Source: JBARCX01 sp049794535 (GTDB lineage Bacteria; Pseudomonadota; Gammaproteobacteria; Xanthomonadales; Rhodanobacteraceae). From it: a DNA stretch of 25,159 nt. Shown here piece by piece: positions 1 through 8,141 of the stretch. A program made the translations under genes and the position numbers. Location: the NCBI GenBank assembly GCA_049794535.1, contig JBARCX010000191.1, positions 1 through 25,159 of the forward strand, written 5' to 3'. Under the pieces are notes generated by a model. The model was not told the origin of the DNA. It did no database searches and worked only from the letters and a program-made list of their open reading frames with translations. Numbering within the stretch: position 1 is the first letter of the stretch; every line of letters begins with the position of its first letter.

Positions 1-1975
1 CAGGCAACAACGACAGGTTGCCGTTATCCGCATAGGTGAGGCCATAGCCGTAAGCAAACTGCGGGTCATAGTTCGGCTGACTTACATTGAGCGATGTCTG
101 CATCGCTGTGCGTGGCCACGAATAGGACAGTTTGCCGTGGAAGTCATGCGCGACCTTGCCGTCGCGCGTACGCAACAATACATCGGCGACACCGCCGCCT
201 TCTGAGCCAGGCAACCACGCGGCGACGAAAGCATTCGCCGCATTGATTTCACGGTTCACCCACAACGGTCGACCGGATAGGAATACCGCTACCACCGGTA
301 TGCCTTGCGCGCGCAGGTGACGGATCAACTGTAGGTCGCTGTCGTTGCCGGGCTTGTAGGCAAGGTTGGGAATGTCGCCATGGTATTCGGCGTAGGGGTT
401 CTCACCGAACACCACGATGGCGACATCGGGCTTCTGACTGAAGGTTCCATCCGGCGATAAAACCGCCGTTCCACCAGCGGCTGACACTTGTTCGCGGATA
501 CCGCTCCAGATCGACTCGCCATGCGGGAAGTCGGCGTTGGTGGTACCGGTACCCTGCCAGTTCAGCGTCCAGCCGCCGCACTGTTTGGGGATATTGTCGG
601 CACCATCGCCAGCGACTAATACGCGTTGCTGTGGGTTGAGTGGCAGGAGGTGATCCTGATTCTTTAGCAGTACCAGCGATTCGCGTACCGCCTGTCGCGC
701 CAGTGCGCGGTGTTCCGGGCTGCCCATCAGATCGAACTTGCCGCTTAGCGGCTGACTCGATGGCGCGCCCATGTCGAACAAGCCAAGCCGCAGTTTGACG
801 CGCAGAATTCGCGTTACCGCGTCGTCCAGCCTCGCCATCGGAATCACGCCCGACTTCACCTCCGCCAAGGTATGTGTGTACAGGCCGCGCCAGCTATCGG
901 GCGCCATCAGCATGTCGATGCCGGCGTTGACCGCGATCGGGCAATCTTCGTTGCTGCAACCGGGCACCTGCCCCTGTGCATTCCAGTCGCCAATAACAAA
1001 ACCGCCGAAACTCATACGGTCTTTCAGCAGATCGGTAAGCAATGCCTTATTACCGTGCATCTTCACGCCGTTCCAGCTGGAGTACGAGGCCATGACCGTC
1101 TGCACGCCAGCAGCTATGGCTGGCGGATAACCGGCGGCGTCGACATCGCGCAACTCGGTCTCGCTGACTTGCGTGTTGCCTTCGTCCTTGCCGTTCGTGG
1201 TGCCGCCATCGCCCACGAAATGCTTGGCGCTTGCGATCACATGCGAGGCATCCAGGAACTGCGGTGTGCCGATGCGGCCTTGCAATCCTTCGACGGCAGC
1301 CGTGGCGTACTGCGCCACCAGTTGCGGGTTCTCCGAGTAGCCTTCGTAACTGCGGCCCCAGCGTCTGTCGCGCGGCACCGCGATGGTCGGCGCAAAGGCC
1401 CATGGAATGCCGGTGGTGCGCACCTCCTCCGCGGTGGCCGCGGTGATCTGCTGCACCAATGCGGGATCGCGCATTGCACCTAGCGCGATGTTATGCGGAA
1501 AGATCGTGGCACCCGTGACGTCGTTATCTCCGTGCACCGCATCGATGCCGAACAACACGGGAATCGCGACGCGCCCTTTAGGAACATCCATCGACGCGTG
1601 ATAGTAGGCATCGGCCGATGTCAGCCACTGTGCGGGTGCTGCCAGACGACCGCCACCGGGCTTGGAATCGCCACCGGCGAGAACCGAGCCGAGGTGATAT
1701 TGCCGCACGTCGTCCGGCGTCACGCTGCCGATATCGGCCTGAATGATCTGCCCCACCTTCTCTTCAACCGTCATCTGCGCCAGCAGCGTCTGCACGCGTT
1801 GCTCCAGCGCGGCGTTCTTCGCGAACGGCCAGTGCACCGCAGGCCAGAGTTCGGGATGTACCGTGATTGTCTGCGATGTAGCCGCTGCGGCCATGCGCGT
1901 CACCGGCACCGTGACGGCGATGACCAGCAACGCAGCACGCATGCTCATGGGAAATCCGCAGTGCCTAGGTTTCAC
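1..1975 (-). CDS. Secreted glycoside hydrolase family 3 beta-glucosidase (ExoP/CelD-like), C-terminus cut by window edge
   Basis: Retaining exo-acting beta-glucosidase, probably periplasmic or outer-surface, releasing glucose from beta-glucans or cello-oligosaccharides. I translated the minus strand by hand; the reading frame is open to the left edge (about 658 residues), so the C-terminal part is missing (relatives are roughly 850). An N-terminal hydrophobic stretch ending in an Ala run suggests Sec export. GH3 landmarks follow in order: the PRDRRWGRSYEGYSE block, KHFVGDGGT, and GGFVIGDWNAQG, whose Asp (about residue 330) is the expected catalytic nucleophile. In the second domain, GENPYAEYHGD corresponds to the block that carries the acid/base Glu in barley-type enzymes. 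I chose the GTG start at 1975 because AGGGAGAAGG (plus-strand complement 1979-1988) sits 3 nt upstream; ATG at 1948 or 1942 is the alternative. It lies 64 nt downstream of the TraB/GumN gene, so co-transcription is possible. Exact substrate is unknown. Confidence 0.9.
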   Translation of the reverse strand, partial: MKPRHCGFPMSMRAALLVIAVTVPVTRMAAAATSQTITVHPELWPAVHWPFAKNAALEQRVQTLLAQMTVEEKVGQIIQADIGSVTPDDVRQYHLGSVLAGGDSKPGGGRLAAPAQWLTSADAYYHASMDVPKGRVAIPVLFGIDAVHGDNDVTGATIFPHNIALGAMRDPALVQQITAATAEEVRTTGIPWAFAPTIAVPRDRRWGRSYEGYSENPQLVAQYATAAVEGLQGRIGTPQFLDASHVIASAKHFVGDGGTTNGKDEGNTQVSETELRDVDAAGYPPAIAAGVQTVMASYSSWNGVKMHGNKALLTDLLKDRMSFGGFVIGDWNAQGQVPGCSNEDCPIAVNAGIDMLMAPDSWRGLYTHTLAEVKSGVIPMARLDDAVTRILRVKLRLGLFDMGAPSSQPLSGKFDLMGSPEHRALARQAVRESLVLLKNQDHLLPLNPQQRVLVAGDGADNIPKQCGGWTLNWQGTGTTNADFPHGESIWSGIREQVSAAGGTAVLSPDGTFSQKPDVAIVVFGENPYAEYHGDIPNLAYKPGNDSDLQLIRHLRAQGIPVVAVFLSGRPLWVNREINAANAFVAAWLPGSEGGGVADVLLRTRDGKVAHDFHGKLSYSWPRTAMQTSLNVSQPNYDPQFAYGYGLTYADNGNLSLLP

Positions 1976-2039
1976 AGACCTTCTCCCTTACTGAATATCG
2001 TTCGACGCCGACCGGCATCGAACCATGAATGCAGCTATT

Positions 2040-3098
2040 TCACTTCGATGATGGCGGATCTTGCTCATCCGGCGATTGCACGACATAGCCTTTAGCTTTG
2101 AGCTGTGCCAGAAAGCCGTCTGTGGAAAGTACCTTATCTATCGGCAGCACAGCGAAGGTCTGCGTATTACGCGCTAGCGCAGCCTGCGCGGCAGTCAACC
2201 ACGTAGCCTCCATACGTTCTGGTAAATCGTGTAGACCCAGCTGCTGCGCCAAGTCGGCATCGACCACCGCGACCACGCAGGATTCGTGTCGGTCGTTCAG
2301 CGATAGGCTTTGCAAAGTCGCCATATCGCCGGTGGACCATGCATTGGCGCGTGTCGTGAGGTCGCTCAGATGGTGCTCCAGCAGATCCATGGTTTGATTC
2401 AAGCAACTGATGTCGTGCAAGTTGGTCTGCTTGATGACTTCCACCGCATCGCGCGGATGCTCGATCACCAACTGAAAGCGTACCGCCGTTCGCGTGACGT
2501 GATGCTTCTTAGCCAGCTTCACCACCGCATCCGTCACATCTCTCTCGTCGCTCAAGCCTTCCGAGTCCAGTGCTTTCTGGTAAAGCTTGAACGCGACGAG
2601 AATCGGTCGCCAGTATTCAATACCACTGCTGTTGCCGATGTATTGGTGCTTCAGCACCTGCCAACGCGCATACATCTCCGGCGGGAGAATCTGTTGCAGG
2701 TCAGCGCCACCGGGATTCTTACGTGTGCTGTACACCGATGGGAGTAATGCCAACTTGCTGAAAAAGCCGGCATCCACTTTCAAGTCTGCTCTCGGCAGTT
2801 CGAGTAGCTCTTGCGATTGCGCAATCGTCTGCTCCACCTGCGCGGACTGCCACTGCATATTTTTTGGCAGCGGCGTGAGTGTGCCCAATACCCACATCAC
2901 ATGATTGCCATTGCTCACTTTCCATAGCCCCGGCCCAGGCTGCACACCGGTGACAGTCACCGTCTGCATCAATCGCGCGTCGACATGTAATGGCTTGGGT
3001 GACGCGCTGCTGGACGGTGCGGGCATCGTGCTGGATTGCGACCATGCAGGCGCTGCAAAAGACAGAACCAACCAACCGACTGCCATAGCATTGCGCAT
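2040..3098 (-). CDS. TraB/GumN-family protein, secreted
   Basis: 352-residue member of the TraB/GumN (COG3735-type) family, whose biochemical role is poorly defined; some relatives are proposed metalloproteases of the Tiki/TraB fold. The first 20 residues form a signal peptide ending AWS|Q. The family core begins at GLWKVSNGNHVMWVLGT (about residues 57-73), continues with a helical stretch (VEQTIAQSQELLELP), and ends with the typical C-terminal block AVLPIDKVLSTDGFLAQLKAKGY (about 317-339, quoted in part). Family consensus places a glycine and histidine-bearing GTxH motif near the first block; here it reads LGTLTPLP, so the His is not where expected and activity is uncertain. GGAG lies 9 nt upstream of the ATG, supporting this start. 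It follows the icd terminator and a long inverted repeat, so it probably has its own promoter. The GH3 gene follows 64 nt downstream. Confidence 0.8.
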   Translation of the reverse strand: MRNAMAVGWLVLSFAAPAWSQSSTMPAPSSSASPKPLHVDARLMQTVTVTGVQPGPGLWKVSNGNHVMWVLGTLTPLPKNMQWQSAQVEQTIAQSQELLELPRADLKVDAGFFSKLALLPSVYSTRKNPGGADLQQILPPEMYARWQVLKHQYIGNSSGIEYWRPILVAFKLYQKALDSEGLSDERDVTDAVVKLAKKHHVTRTAVRFQLVIEHPRDAVEVIKQTNLHDISCLNQTMDLLEHHLSDLTTRANAWSTGDMATLQSLSLNDRHESCVVAVVDADLAQQLGLHDLPERMEATWLTAAQAALARNTQTFAVLPIDKVLSTDGFLAQLKAKGYVVQSPDEQDPPSSK

Positions 3099-3114
3099 GC
3101 GCGGTTACTCCAGT

Positions 3115-3167
3115 AAGAGCCTGTTCAATGTCTCCGCGAGCTACGTGGAGGTATTGAACAGGCTCTT
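3115..3167. repeat. Long perfect inverted repeat upstream of the TraB/GumN gene
   Basis: Arms AAGAGCCTGTTCAAT (3115-3129) and ATTGAACAGGCTCTT (3153-3167) are perfectly complementary over 15 bp around a 23-nt spacer, and CTCC/GGAG inside the spacer can extend pairing. It lies 17 bp upstream of the TraB/GumN start codon, on the leader side. There is no U-tract, so it is not an ordinary terminator. It could be an RNA leader hairpin, a widely spaced operator, or a dispersed palindromic repeat; the GCCTGTTCAA core recurs near 21537. No target-site duplication is visible. Confidence 0.7.
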
Positions 3168-3221
3168 GATCGATCGAGCACGATGTCTCGCTGCATTCTA
3201 GCGATCGTAGCTGTTGCGAGG

Positions 3222-3264
3222 CTGAAAAAACAAAGGGGCGCACTTGGCGCCCCTTTGTTTTCAG
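3222..3264 (-). terminator. Rho-independent terminator of icd
   Basis: CAAAGGGGCGC (3231-3241) and GCGCCCCTTTG (3247-3257) form an 11-bp stem with a 5-nt loop. Flanking A-run (3225-3230) and T-run (3258-3261) give a U-tract in both directions. It begins about 14 nt after the icd stop codon and separates icd from the downstream minus-strand genes. Confidence 0.88.
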
Positions 3265-3277
3265 ATTGAACCGCGCA

Positions 3278-5521
3278 TCAGCGCTTCGCGAGTGTTTCCA
3301 ACGCCGTATTGAACGTGGTGCTCGGCCGCATGGCCTTGCTCACCAGCGCGATGTTCGGGTGGTAGTAGCCCTGGATGTCCACGGGCTTGCCCTGGGCACC
3401 ATTAAGCTCACCGACGATCTTCGCCTCGTTCTCTTCCAGCGTCTTGGCGAGCGGAGCGAACTTCGCCTTCAACGCAGCGTCGTCGTTCTGCGCGGCCAGC
3501 GCCTGTGCCCAATACAGGGCCAGGTAGAAATGGCTGCCACGATTGTCGAGTTCACCGACCTTACGTGCCGGAGACTTGTTGTTGTCGAGGAACTTGCCGG
3601 TGGCCTGATCCAGCGTCTTGGCGAGTACACCTGCCGCAGCGTTGTTATAACGCTGACCAAGGTGTTCCAGCGACGCGGCCAGTGCAAGAAACTCGCCTAG
3701 CGAATCCCAACGCAGGCAATCCTCTTCCAGGAACTGTTGCACGTGCTTGGGCGCGGAACCGCCGGCACCGGTTTCGAACAAACCACCGCCGGCCATCAGC
3801 GGCACGATGGAGAGCATCTTGGCGCTGGTGCCCAGCTCCATGATCGGGAACAGATCGGTGAGGTAATCGCGCAACACGTTGCCGGTAACCGAGATGGTGT
3901 CCTGGCCCTTGCGGATGCGCTCCAGCGAGAACGTGGTGGCATCGACCGGCGACAGCGTGCGGATGTCCAGACCGCTGAGGTCGTGATCCTTCAGGTAACG
4001 CTCGACCTTGGCGATGATCTGCGCGTCGTGCGCACGATGCTTGTCCAGCCAGAACACGGCAGGCGTGTTGCTGAGGCGTGCTCGGCTCACAGCCAGCTTC
4101 ACCCAGTCCTGTACCGGCGCGTCCTTGGTCTGGCACATGCGCCAGATGTCGCCGGCTTCCACGTTCTGCTCGAGCAGCACCTTGCCGCTCGCATCGGTGA
4201 CGCGCACCACACCGTCGGTGGCGATCTGGAAGGTCTTGTCGTGCGAGCCGTATTCTTCGGCCGCCTGCGCCATCAGGCCGACGTTGGGCACGCTACCCAT
4301 GGTGGCGGGGTCGTACGCACCGTGTGCTTTGCAATCCTCGATCACCGCCTGATAGACGCCGGCATAGCTGCGATCCGGGATCACCGCCTTGGTGTCCTGC
4401 AGCTTGCCTTCGGCATTCCACATCTTGCCGGAGTCGCGAATCATCGCCGGCATCGAAGCATCGATGATCACGTCGCTGGGCACATGCAGGTTGGTGATGC
4501 CCTTGTCGGAATTCACCATCGCCAGCGCCGGGCGCTTAGCGTATTCAGCCTGGATATCGGCGGTGATCTCGGCCTGCTTGTCGGCCGGCAGCGCACCGAT
4601 GCGTGCGTACAGGTCGCCGATACCGTTGTTCGGATTAAAGCCGATGCTTTTGAGCGTGTCAGCGTGCTTGGTCAGCACATCCTTGTAGAACTCGACCACG
4701 ACGTCGCCGAACATGATGGGGTCGGAGACCTTCATCATGGTGGCCTTGAGGTGCAGCGAGAACAGTACGCCCTGCTTCTTGGCGTCCTCGATCTGTTTGT
4801 CGACGAAGCTGGCCAGTGCCTTCTTGCTCATTACGGCAGCGTCGATGATTTCGCCGGTGGTGAGGTTGGTCTTTTCTTTCAGGACCGTGCTGCTGCCGTC
4901 CTTGCCGAACCATTCGATCTTGGCGACGGTCGGCTGCTCGACCACGGTGGACTTTTCACTACCGTAGAAATCGCCACCGTCCATATGCGCTACGTGGGTT
5001 TTGGAGTCGGCGCTCCAGGCACCCATCTTGTGCGGATGCTTGCGCGCGTAGTTCTTCACCGAGAGCGGTGCGCGACGATCGGAATTGCCTTCGCGCAGCA
5101 CCGGATTCACCGCACTGCCCTTGACCTTGTCGTAGCGTGCGCGAATGTTCCAGTCGCTCACGTCCTTCGGCTCTTCGGGATAGTCCGGCAGCGCATAACC
5201 ATGGGCTTGTAGCTCCTTGATCGCAGCCTTGAGCTGCGGCATCGAGGCGCTGATGTTGGGCAGCTTGATGATGTTCGCTTCTGGCGTGGTCGCCAGTTGG
5301 CCCAGCTCGGCCAGATCGTCGGCGATCTTCTGGTCGTCTTTCAGCACATCCGGGAACAGCGCAATGATGCGACCGGCGAGCGAGATATCGCGGGTCTCCA
5401 CTTCGATATCCGCCGTAGCGGTAAAGGCATCGATGATCGGCAGCAGGGACTGCGTGGCCAGGAACGGGGCTTCATCGGTCAGCGTGTAGATGATCTTCGG
5501 CGTGTTGGACATTGTCTGCAT
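3278..5521 (-). CDS. icd: NADP-dependent isocitrate dehydrogenase, monomeric type
   Basis: Cytosolic TCA-cycle enzyme that oxidatively decarboxylates isocitrate to 2-oxoglutarate with NADP+. At 747 residues it matches the monomeric class (about 740, as in Azotobacter vinelandii and Corynebacterium), unrelated in length to the homodimeric 415-residue Icd. Recognisable family blocks: KIIYTLTDEAPFLATQSLLP at the N-terminus, HMDGGDFYGSEKS (about residue 180), VFWLDKHRAHDAQI (about 495), VLRDYLTDLFPIMELGTSAK (about 550) and GGGLFETGAGGSAPKHVQQF (about 580). The gene is complete and shows no frameshift. Two starts are possible: ATG at 5521 has GAGG only 3 nt away, while ATG at 5512 (MSNTPK) has it 12 nt away; homologues as I remember them begin MSNTPK. 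It stands alone with its own terminator. A hairpin lies about 115 nt upstream. Confidence 0.96.
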   Translation of the reverse strand: MQTMSNTPKIIYTLTDEAPFLATQSLLPIIDAFTATADIEVETRDISLAGRIIALFPDVLKDDQKIADDLAELGQLATTPEANIIKLPNISASMPQLKAAIKELQAHGYALPDYPEEPKDVSDWNIRARYDKVKGSAVNPVLREGNSDRRAPLSVKNYARKHPHKMGAWSADSKTHVAHMDGGDFYGSEKSTVVEQPTVAKIEWFGKDGSSTVLKEKTNLTTGEIIDAAVMSKKALASFVDKQIEDAKKQGVLFSLHLKATMMKVSDPIMFGDVVVEFYKDVLTKHADTLKSIGFNPNNGIGDLYARIGALPADKQAEITADIQAEYAKRPALAMVNSDKGITNLHVPSDVIIDASMPAMIRDSGKMWNAEGKLQDTKAVIPDRSYAGVYQAVIEDCKAHGAYDPATMGSVPNVGLMAQAAEEYGSHDKTFQIATDGVVRVTDASGKVLLEQNVEAGDIWRMCQTKDAPVQDWVKLAVSRARLSNTPAVFWLDKHRAHDAQIIAKVERYLKDHDLSGLDIRTLSPVDATTFSLERIRKGQDTISVTGNVLRDYLTDLFPIMELGTSAKMLSIVPLMAGGGLFETGAGGSAPKHVQQFLEEDCLRWDSLGEFLALAASLEHLGQRYNNAAAGVLAKTLDQATGKFLDNNKSPARKVGELDNRGSHFYLALYWAQALAAQNDDAALKAKFAPLAKTLEENEAKIVGELNGAQGKPVDIQGYYHPNIALVSKAMRPSTTFNTALETLAKR

Positions 5522-6055
5522 TGACCTCTAGCTACGGCATTTCAGGAAGGGGAGCACTGGCGCCTGGATAGGCGTCCCGAAGTCACGCGACACGCACAAC
5601 GAGTGATAGCGCGCAGATCATCCGAGATCGATCACCCAAAAGGCGACGGGAGTCCATAAACCCTCCCATTGTCGCGTTTTCGGTGAACAGGGGAAAGCAC
5701 GGGCCAGCCTCAATGACTCTTAAAGACTGGTTTCCATACGCCGCGCGAAACCTAAAGCTCGCGCAACCAGCACGAAGTTTGGGGGCGTGTCCGTAAACCT
5801 CAACACCTCACACGCTGCGTACGATGGCGTATGTGTGATGAAGTGACATGGCAACCGGCCGACTCGGCGGATTAGGCAATCCAGTCTCTGGACTAAGGCG
5901 CCTGCATCGGCATGCAGCCACGCTGTACACAGCCCAACCCACAACGTGGGCATGCCGGCCGGTAGGGGGTGCAAGTGCACAGATGGCATGCAACCATACG
6001 AGGGCGTGCTGTCCCCCTGCTAACGCCCTGCAACGAATTCCCTGCGAAGTCCCTC
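5522..6055. other. Divergent intergenic region between icd and the creatininase-like gene
   Basis: About 530 bp without a convincing gene; the short open frames here have no family signature or good ribosome-binding site. It must hold promoters for both divergent genes, but I could not assign confident -35/-10 pairs. It contains the hairpin at 5638-5680 and three copies of the palindrome GCATGC at 5910-5915, 5950-5955 and 5986-5991, spaced 40 and 36 bp, in front of the plus-strand gene. Confidence 0.6.
5638..5680. promoter_or_regulatory. Terminator-like imperfect hairpin in the icd leader region
   Basis: AAAAGGCGAC (5638-5647) pairs with GTCGCGTTTT (5671-5680) with one mismatch, and GGGAG (5648-5652) pairs with CTCCC (5663-5667), leaving a small bulge and a 10-nt loop. 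Read towards icd it is a GC-rich stem followed by CTTTT, i.e. terminator-shaped, yet no gene ends here. It could be an icd leader attenuator or the end of an unseen small RNA. Confidence 0.4.
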
Positions 6056-6874
6056 ATGAAGTGCCCTACCTTGCGCCGAATTTTCGCGTCTGCCGCATTG
6101 CTTCTCGCCGTGCAGACCTGTTTTGCGCAGACGCCAAAAACCGTCTTGCTGCAAAACCTCACCTGGACCGAATTGCGCGACCAGATTCAGGCGGGCAAGA
6201 CCACCATCATCATCCCCATCGGCGGTACCGAGCAAAGCGGCCCGGATATCGCCGTTGGCAAGCACAATGTGCGCGCGGAATGGCTATCGCAGAAGATTGC
6301 CGAAGAGCTGGGCAATGCGCTTGTCGCCCCCGTGATCGCATATGTGCCGGAAGGTGGCTATGCGCCGCCCACATCGCATATGCGCTTTCCAGGCACCATT
6401 ACGATCTCGGACGATGCATTTGAAAAAATGCTGGAATCCGCAGCGAATAGCTTTGCCGTGCATGGCTTCAGAAACATCGTGTTTCTAGGCGATCATGGCG
6501 GCTATCAGAAAGACATCAAGCTGGTAGTGGCTCATCTGAATAAGACCTGGGCTGGAACGCAGGCCCGCGCATTCGTGCCACCGGAGTACTACGACGCCAG
6601 CTCGGATGGTTACGCGCAGATCCTGCGGCAACATGGCTTCCGCGATGACGAGATCGGCACACATGCCGGACTCGCAGATACCTCCTTGCAGCTCGCGGTC
6701 GCTCCGCAAATGGTTCGATTGGATCGACTGCAAAATGGCCCGAAGCTTGGGCCTGCTGACGGCGTCTACGGCGGAGATCCGCGTCGCTCAAGCGCAGCGC
6801 TGGGCCAGCTCGGTATCGACGCTATCGTTGCGCGAACCGTGGGTGCCATCAGGAAAGATACGGCTGGGCATTAA
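6056..6874 (+). CDS. Secreted creatininase-family protein
   Basis: 272 residues of the creatininase/amidohydrolase fold, a metal-dependent family that opens cyclic amides or cleaves amide bonds. The ATG at 6056 gives a clean signal peptide (MKCPTLRRIF then a hydrophobic core, cleavage near CFA|Q at 24), so the product is exported; the longer upstream reading frame would bury it. Family blocks: IIPIGGTEQSGPDIAVGKHN (about 52-71), SHMRFPGTITIS (107-118), FLGDHGGYQ (143-151) and THAGLADTS (202-210). Compared with the classical E-x-H-(x8)-D metal site, Glu59 is kept but the His is Ser61 and the Asp position is His70. The GKHN form recurs, as I recall, in other exported family members, so this is likely a subfamily trait and not decay. 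No strong Shine-Dalgarno precedes the ATG. The propeller gene follows after 82 nt. Substrate unknown. Confidence 0.85.
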   Translation: MKCPTLRRIFASAALLLAVQTCFAQTPKTVLLQNLTWTELRDQIQAGKTTIIIPIGGTEQSGPDIAVGKHNVRAEWLSQKIAEELGNALVAPVIAYVPEGGYAPPTSHMRFPGTITISDDAFEKMLESAANSFAVHGFRNIVFLGDHGGYQKDIKLVVAHLNKTWAGTQARAFVPPEYYDASSDGYAQILRQHGFRDDEIGTHAGLADTSLQLAVAPQMVRLDRLQNGPKLGPADGVYGGDPRRSSAALGQLGIDAIVARTVGAIRKDTAGH

Positions 6875-6956
6875 GAGCCCGTTTTGATGCCTTTGGCTTG
6901 AGCTCTAACTGCGTCATCATTTCATTGCATCGTCATTCGACAAGAGGTTGCTGTCC

Positions 6957-8123
6957 ATGTTCCTTCATCGTTCCTTGCGGCGCGCATTCTTCACGAGTGC
7001 ACTATTGGCAGGTCTCGGCGTCACCTGCATCGCTTCGGCTGCGCAGCCGATAACCACCGTGCCTGGCATGCCGCCGGTGGTCAATCCGCAGAATATGTAC
7101 AGCGAGGCCGGCCTCAATCACCTCAGCCCAGCGGTGGCCGGTGCCTTGGAGCGGATTTATGTCCCCAACCTGCGCTCGGACGATGTCTACGTCATCGATC
7201 CGACGACGTTCAAGGTCGTCGACAAATTCCCCGTCGGCCATAGCCCGCAGCACGTCGTGCCCTCGTGGGACTTGAAGACACTTTGGGTCACCAACAATGC
7301 CGAGCACCGCACCACCGGCAGCCTGACGCCGATCAACCCCATGACAGGCAAGCCCGGCGCGGCGGTTCCCGTTGATGGTCCGTACAACATGTACTTCACG
7401 CCGGATGGCAAAGAAGCCATCGTGGTGGTGGAAGCGAAGGCGCGCCTGGATTTTCGCGACGCACACACCATGGCGTTGAAATCGAGCCTTGAGGTGCCGC
7501 AGTGCAAAGGCATCAATCACGCTGATTTTTCGATCGATGGTACGTACGCGATTTTCACCTGCGAATTCGACGGCACCATTGCCAAGATCGACATGATCAA
7601 CCGCAAGATCGTCGGCTACATCAAGCTCAAAGAGCATGGCATGCCGCAGGACATCCGCGTCTCGCCGGATGGCAAGGTGTTCTACGTCGCCGACATGATG
7701 GCCGATGGCGTGTACCTGATCGATGGCGATAACTTTGCCAAGATCGGCTTTATTCCGACCGGTGTCGGCACACACGGCATGTACCCCAGCCGTGATGGCA
7801 CCAAGCTTTACGTCGCCAACCGTGGCTCCAATCTTGTTCACGGGCCGCGCCATGGACCGGGCAGCGTATCGGTGATCGACTTTGCGACACGCAAGGTTGT
7901 CGCCAACTGGCCGATTCCAGGCGGCGGTAGCCCGGACATGGGCAATGTCAGCGCCGATGGCAAGTGGTTGTGGTTGTCGGGTCGCTTCGACGACGTCGTG
8001 TATGCGTTCAACACCACGACCGGTGCGGTTAAATCCATCAAGGTAGGCATGGAGCCGCACGGGCTGGCCGTATGGCCGCAGCCGGGACGCTACTCGCTGG
8101 GTCACACGGGCATCATGCGTTAA
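6957..8123 (+). CDS. Secreted seven-bladed beta-propeller (YncE / cytochrome d1-like domain) protein
   Basis: 388-residue exported propeller. Residues 1-28 are a signal peptide (cleavage ASA|A). Seven repeats of about 45 residues follow, each with an xxVIDxxTxK strand and an xxxSxDGKxxYV turn, closing with PHGLAVW at 367-373. Residues at the equivalent inner-strand position of successive blades read His99, Asn144, His188, Gln231, His273, Asp327 and His368, so four His may face the central tunnel. There is no CxxCH haem motif. Relatives are annotated YncE-family or cytochrome d1-domain proteins, with roles ranging from metal or cofactor handling to protein scaffolding; the true role is unknown. 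AAGAGG (6942-6947) lies 9 nt before ATG 6957, favouring it over the in-frame TTG at 6948. It is probably in one transcript with the creatininase-like gene. Confidence 0.85.
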   Translation: MFLHRSLRRAFFTSALLAGLGVTCIASAAQPITTVPGMPPVVNPQNMYSEAGLNHLSPAVAGALERIYVPNLRSDDVYVIDPTTFKVVDKFPVGHSPQHVVPSWDLKTLWVTNNAEHRTTGSLTPINPMTGKPGAAVPVDGPYNMYFTPDGKEAIVVVEAKARLDFRDAHTMALKSSLEVPQCKGINHADFSIDGTYAIFTCEFDGTIAKIDMINRKIVGYIKLKEHGMPQDIRVSPDGKVFYVADMMADGVYLIDGDNFAKIGFIPTGVGTHGMYPSRDGTKLYVANRGSNLVHGPRHGPGSVSVIDFATRKVVANWPIPGGGSPDMGNVSADGKWLWLSGRFDDVVYAFNTTTGAVKSIKVGMEPHGLAVWPQPGRYSLGHTGIMR

Positions 8124-8141
8124 GCGTCTGCGCTTCAAACA

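Noticed and set aside
872..2095. Two 200-codon plus-strand frames
   Set aside because: Antisense to the GH3 gene, whose motifs read clearly on the minus strand.
3115..3167. MITE or insertion-sequence remnant
   Set aside because: No target-site duplication, no longer terminal repeats and no transposase fragment; kept only as an inverted repeat.
3737..5212. Long 491-codon open frame on the plus strand
   Set aside because: Fully antisense to icd, in a GC-rich gene that leaves open antisense frames; the protein is His/Arg/Gly-rich with no family signature.
7002..8138. 378-codon open frame on the minus strand
   Set aside because: Antisense shadow of the beta-propeller gene, running into the terminator; no ribosome site and no domain.
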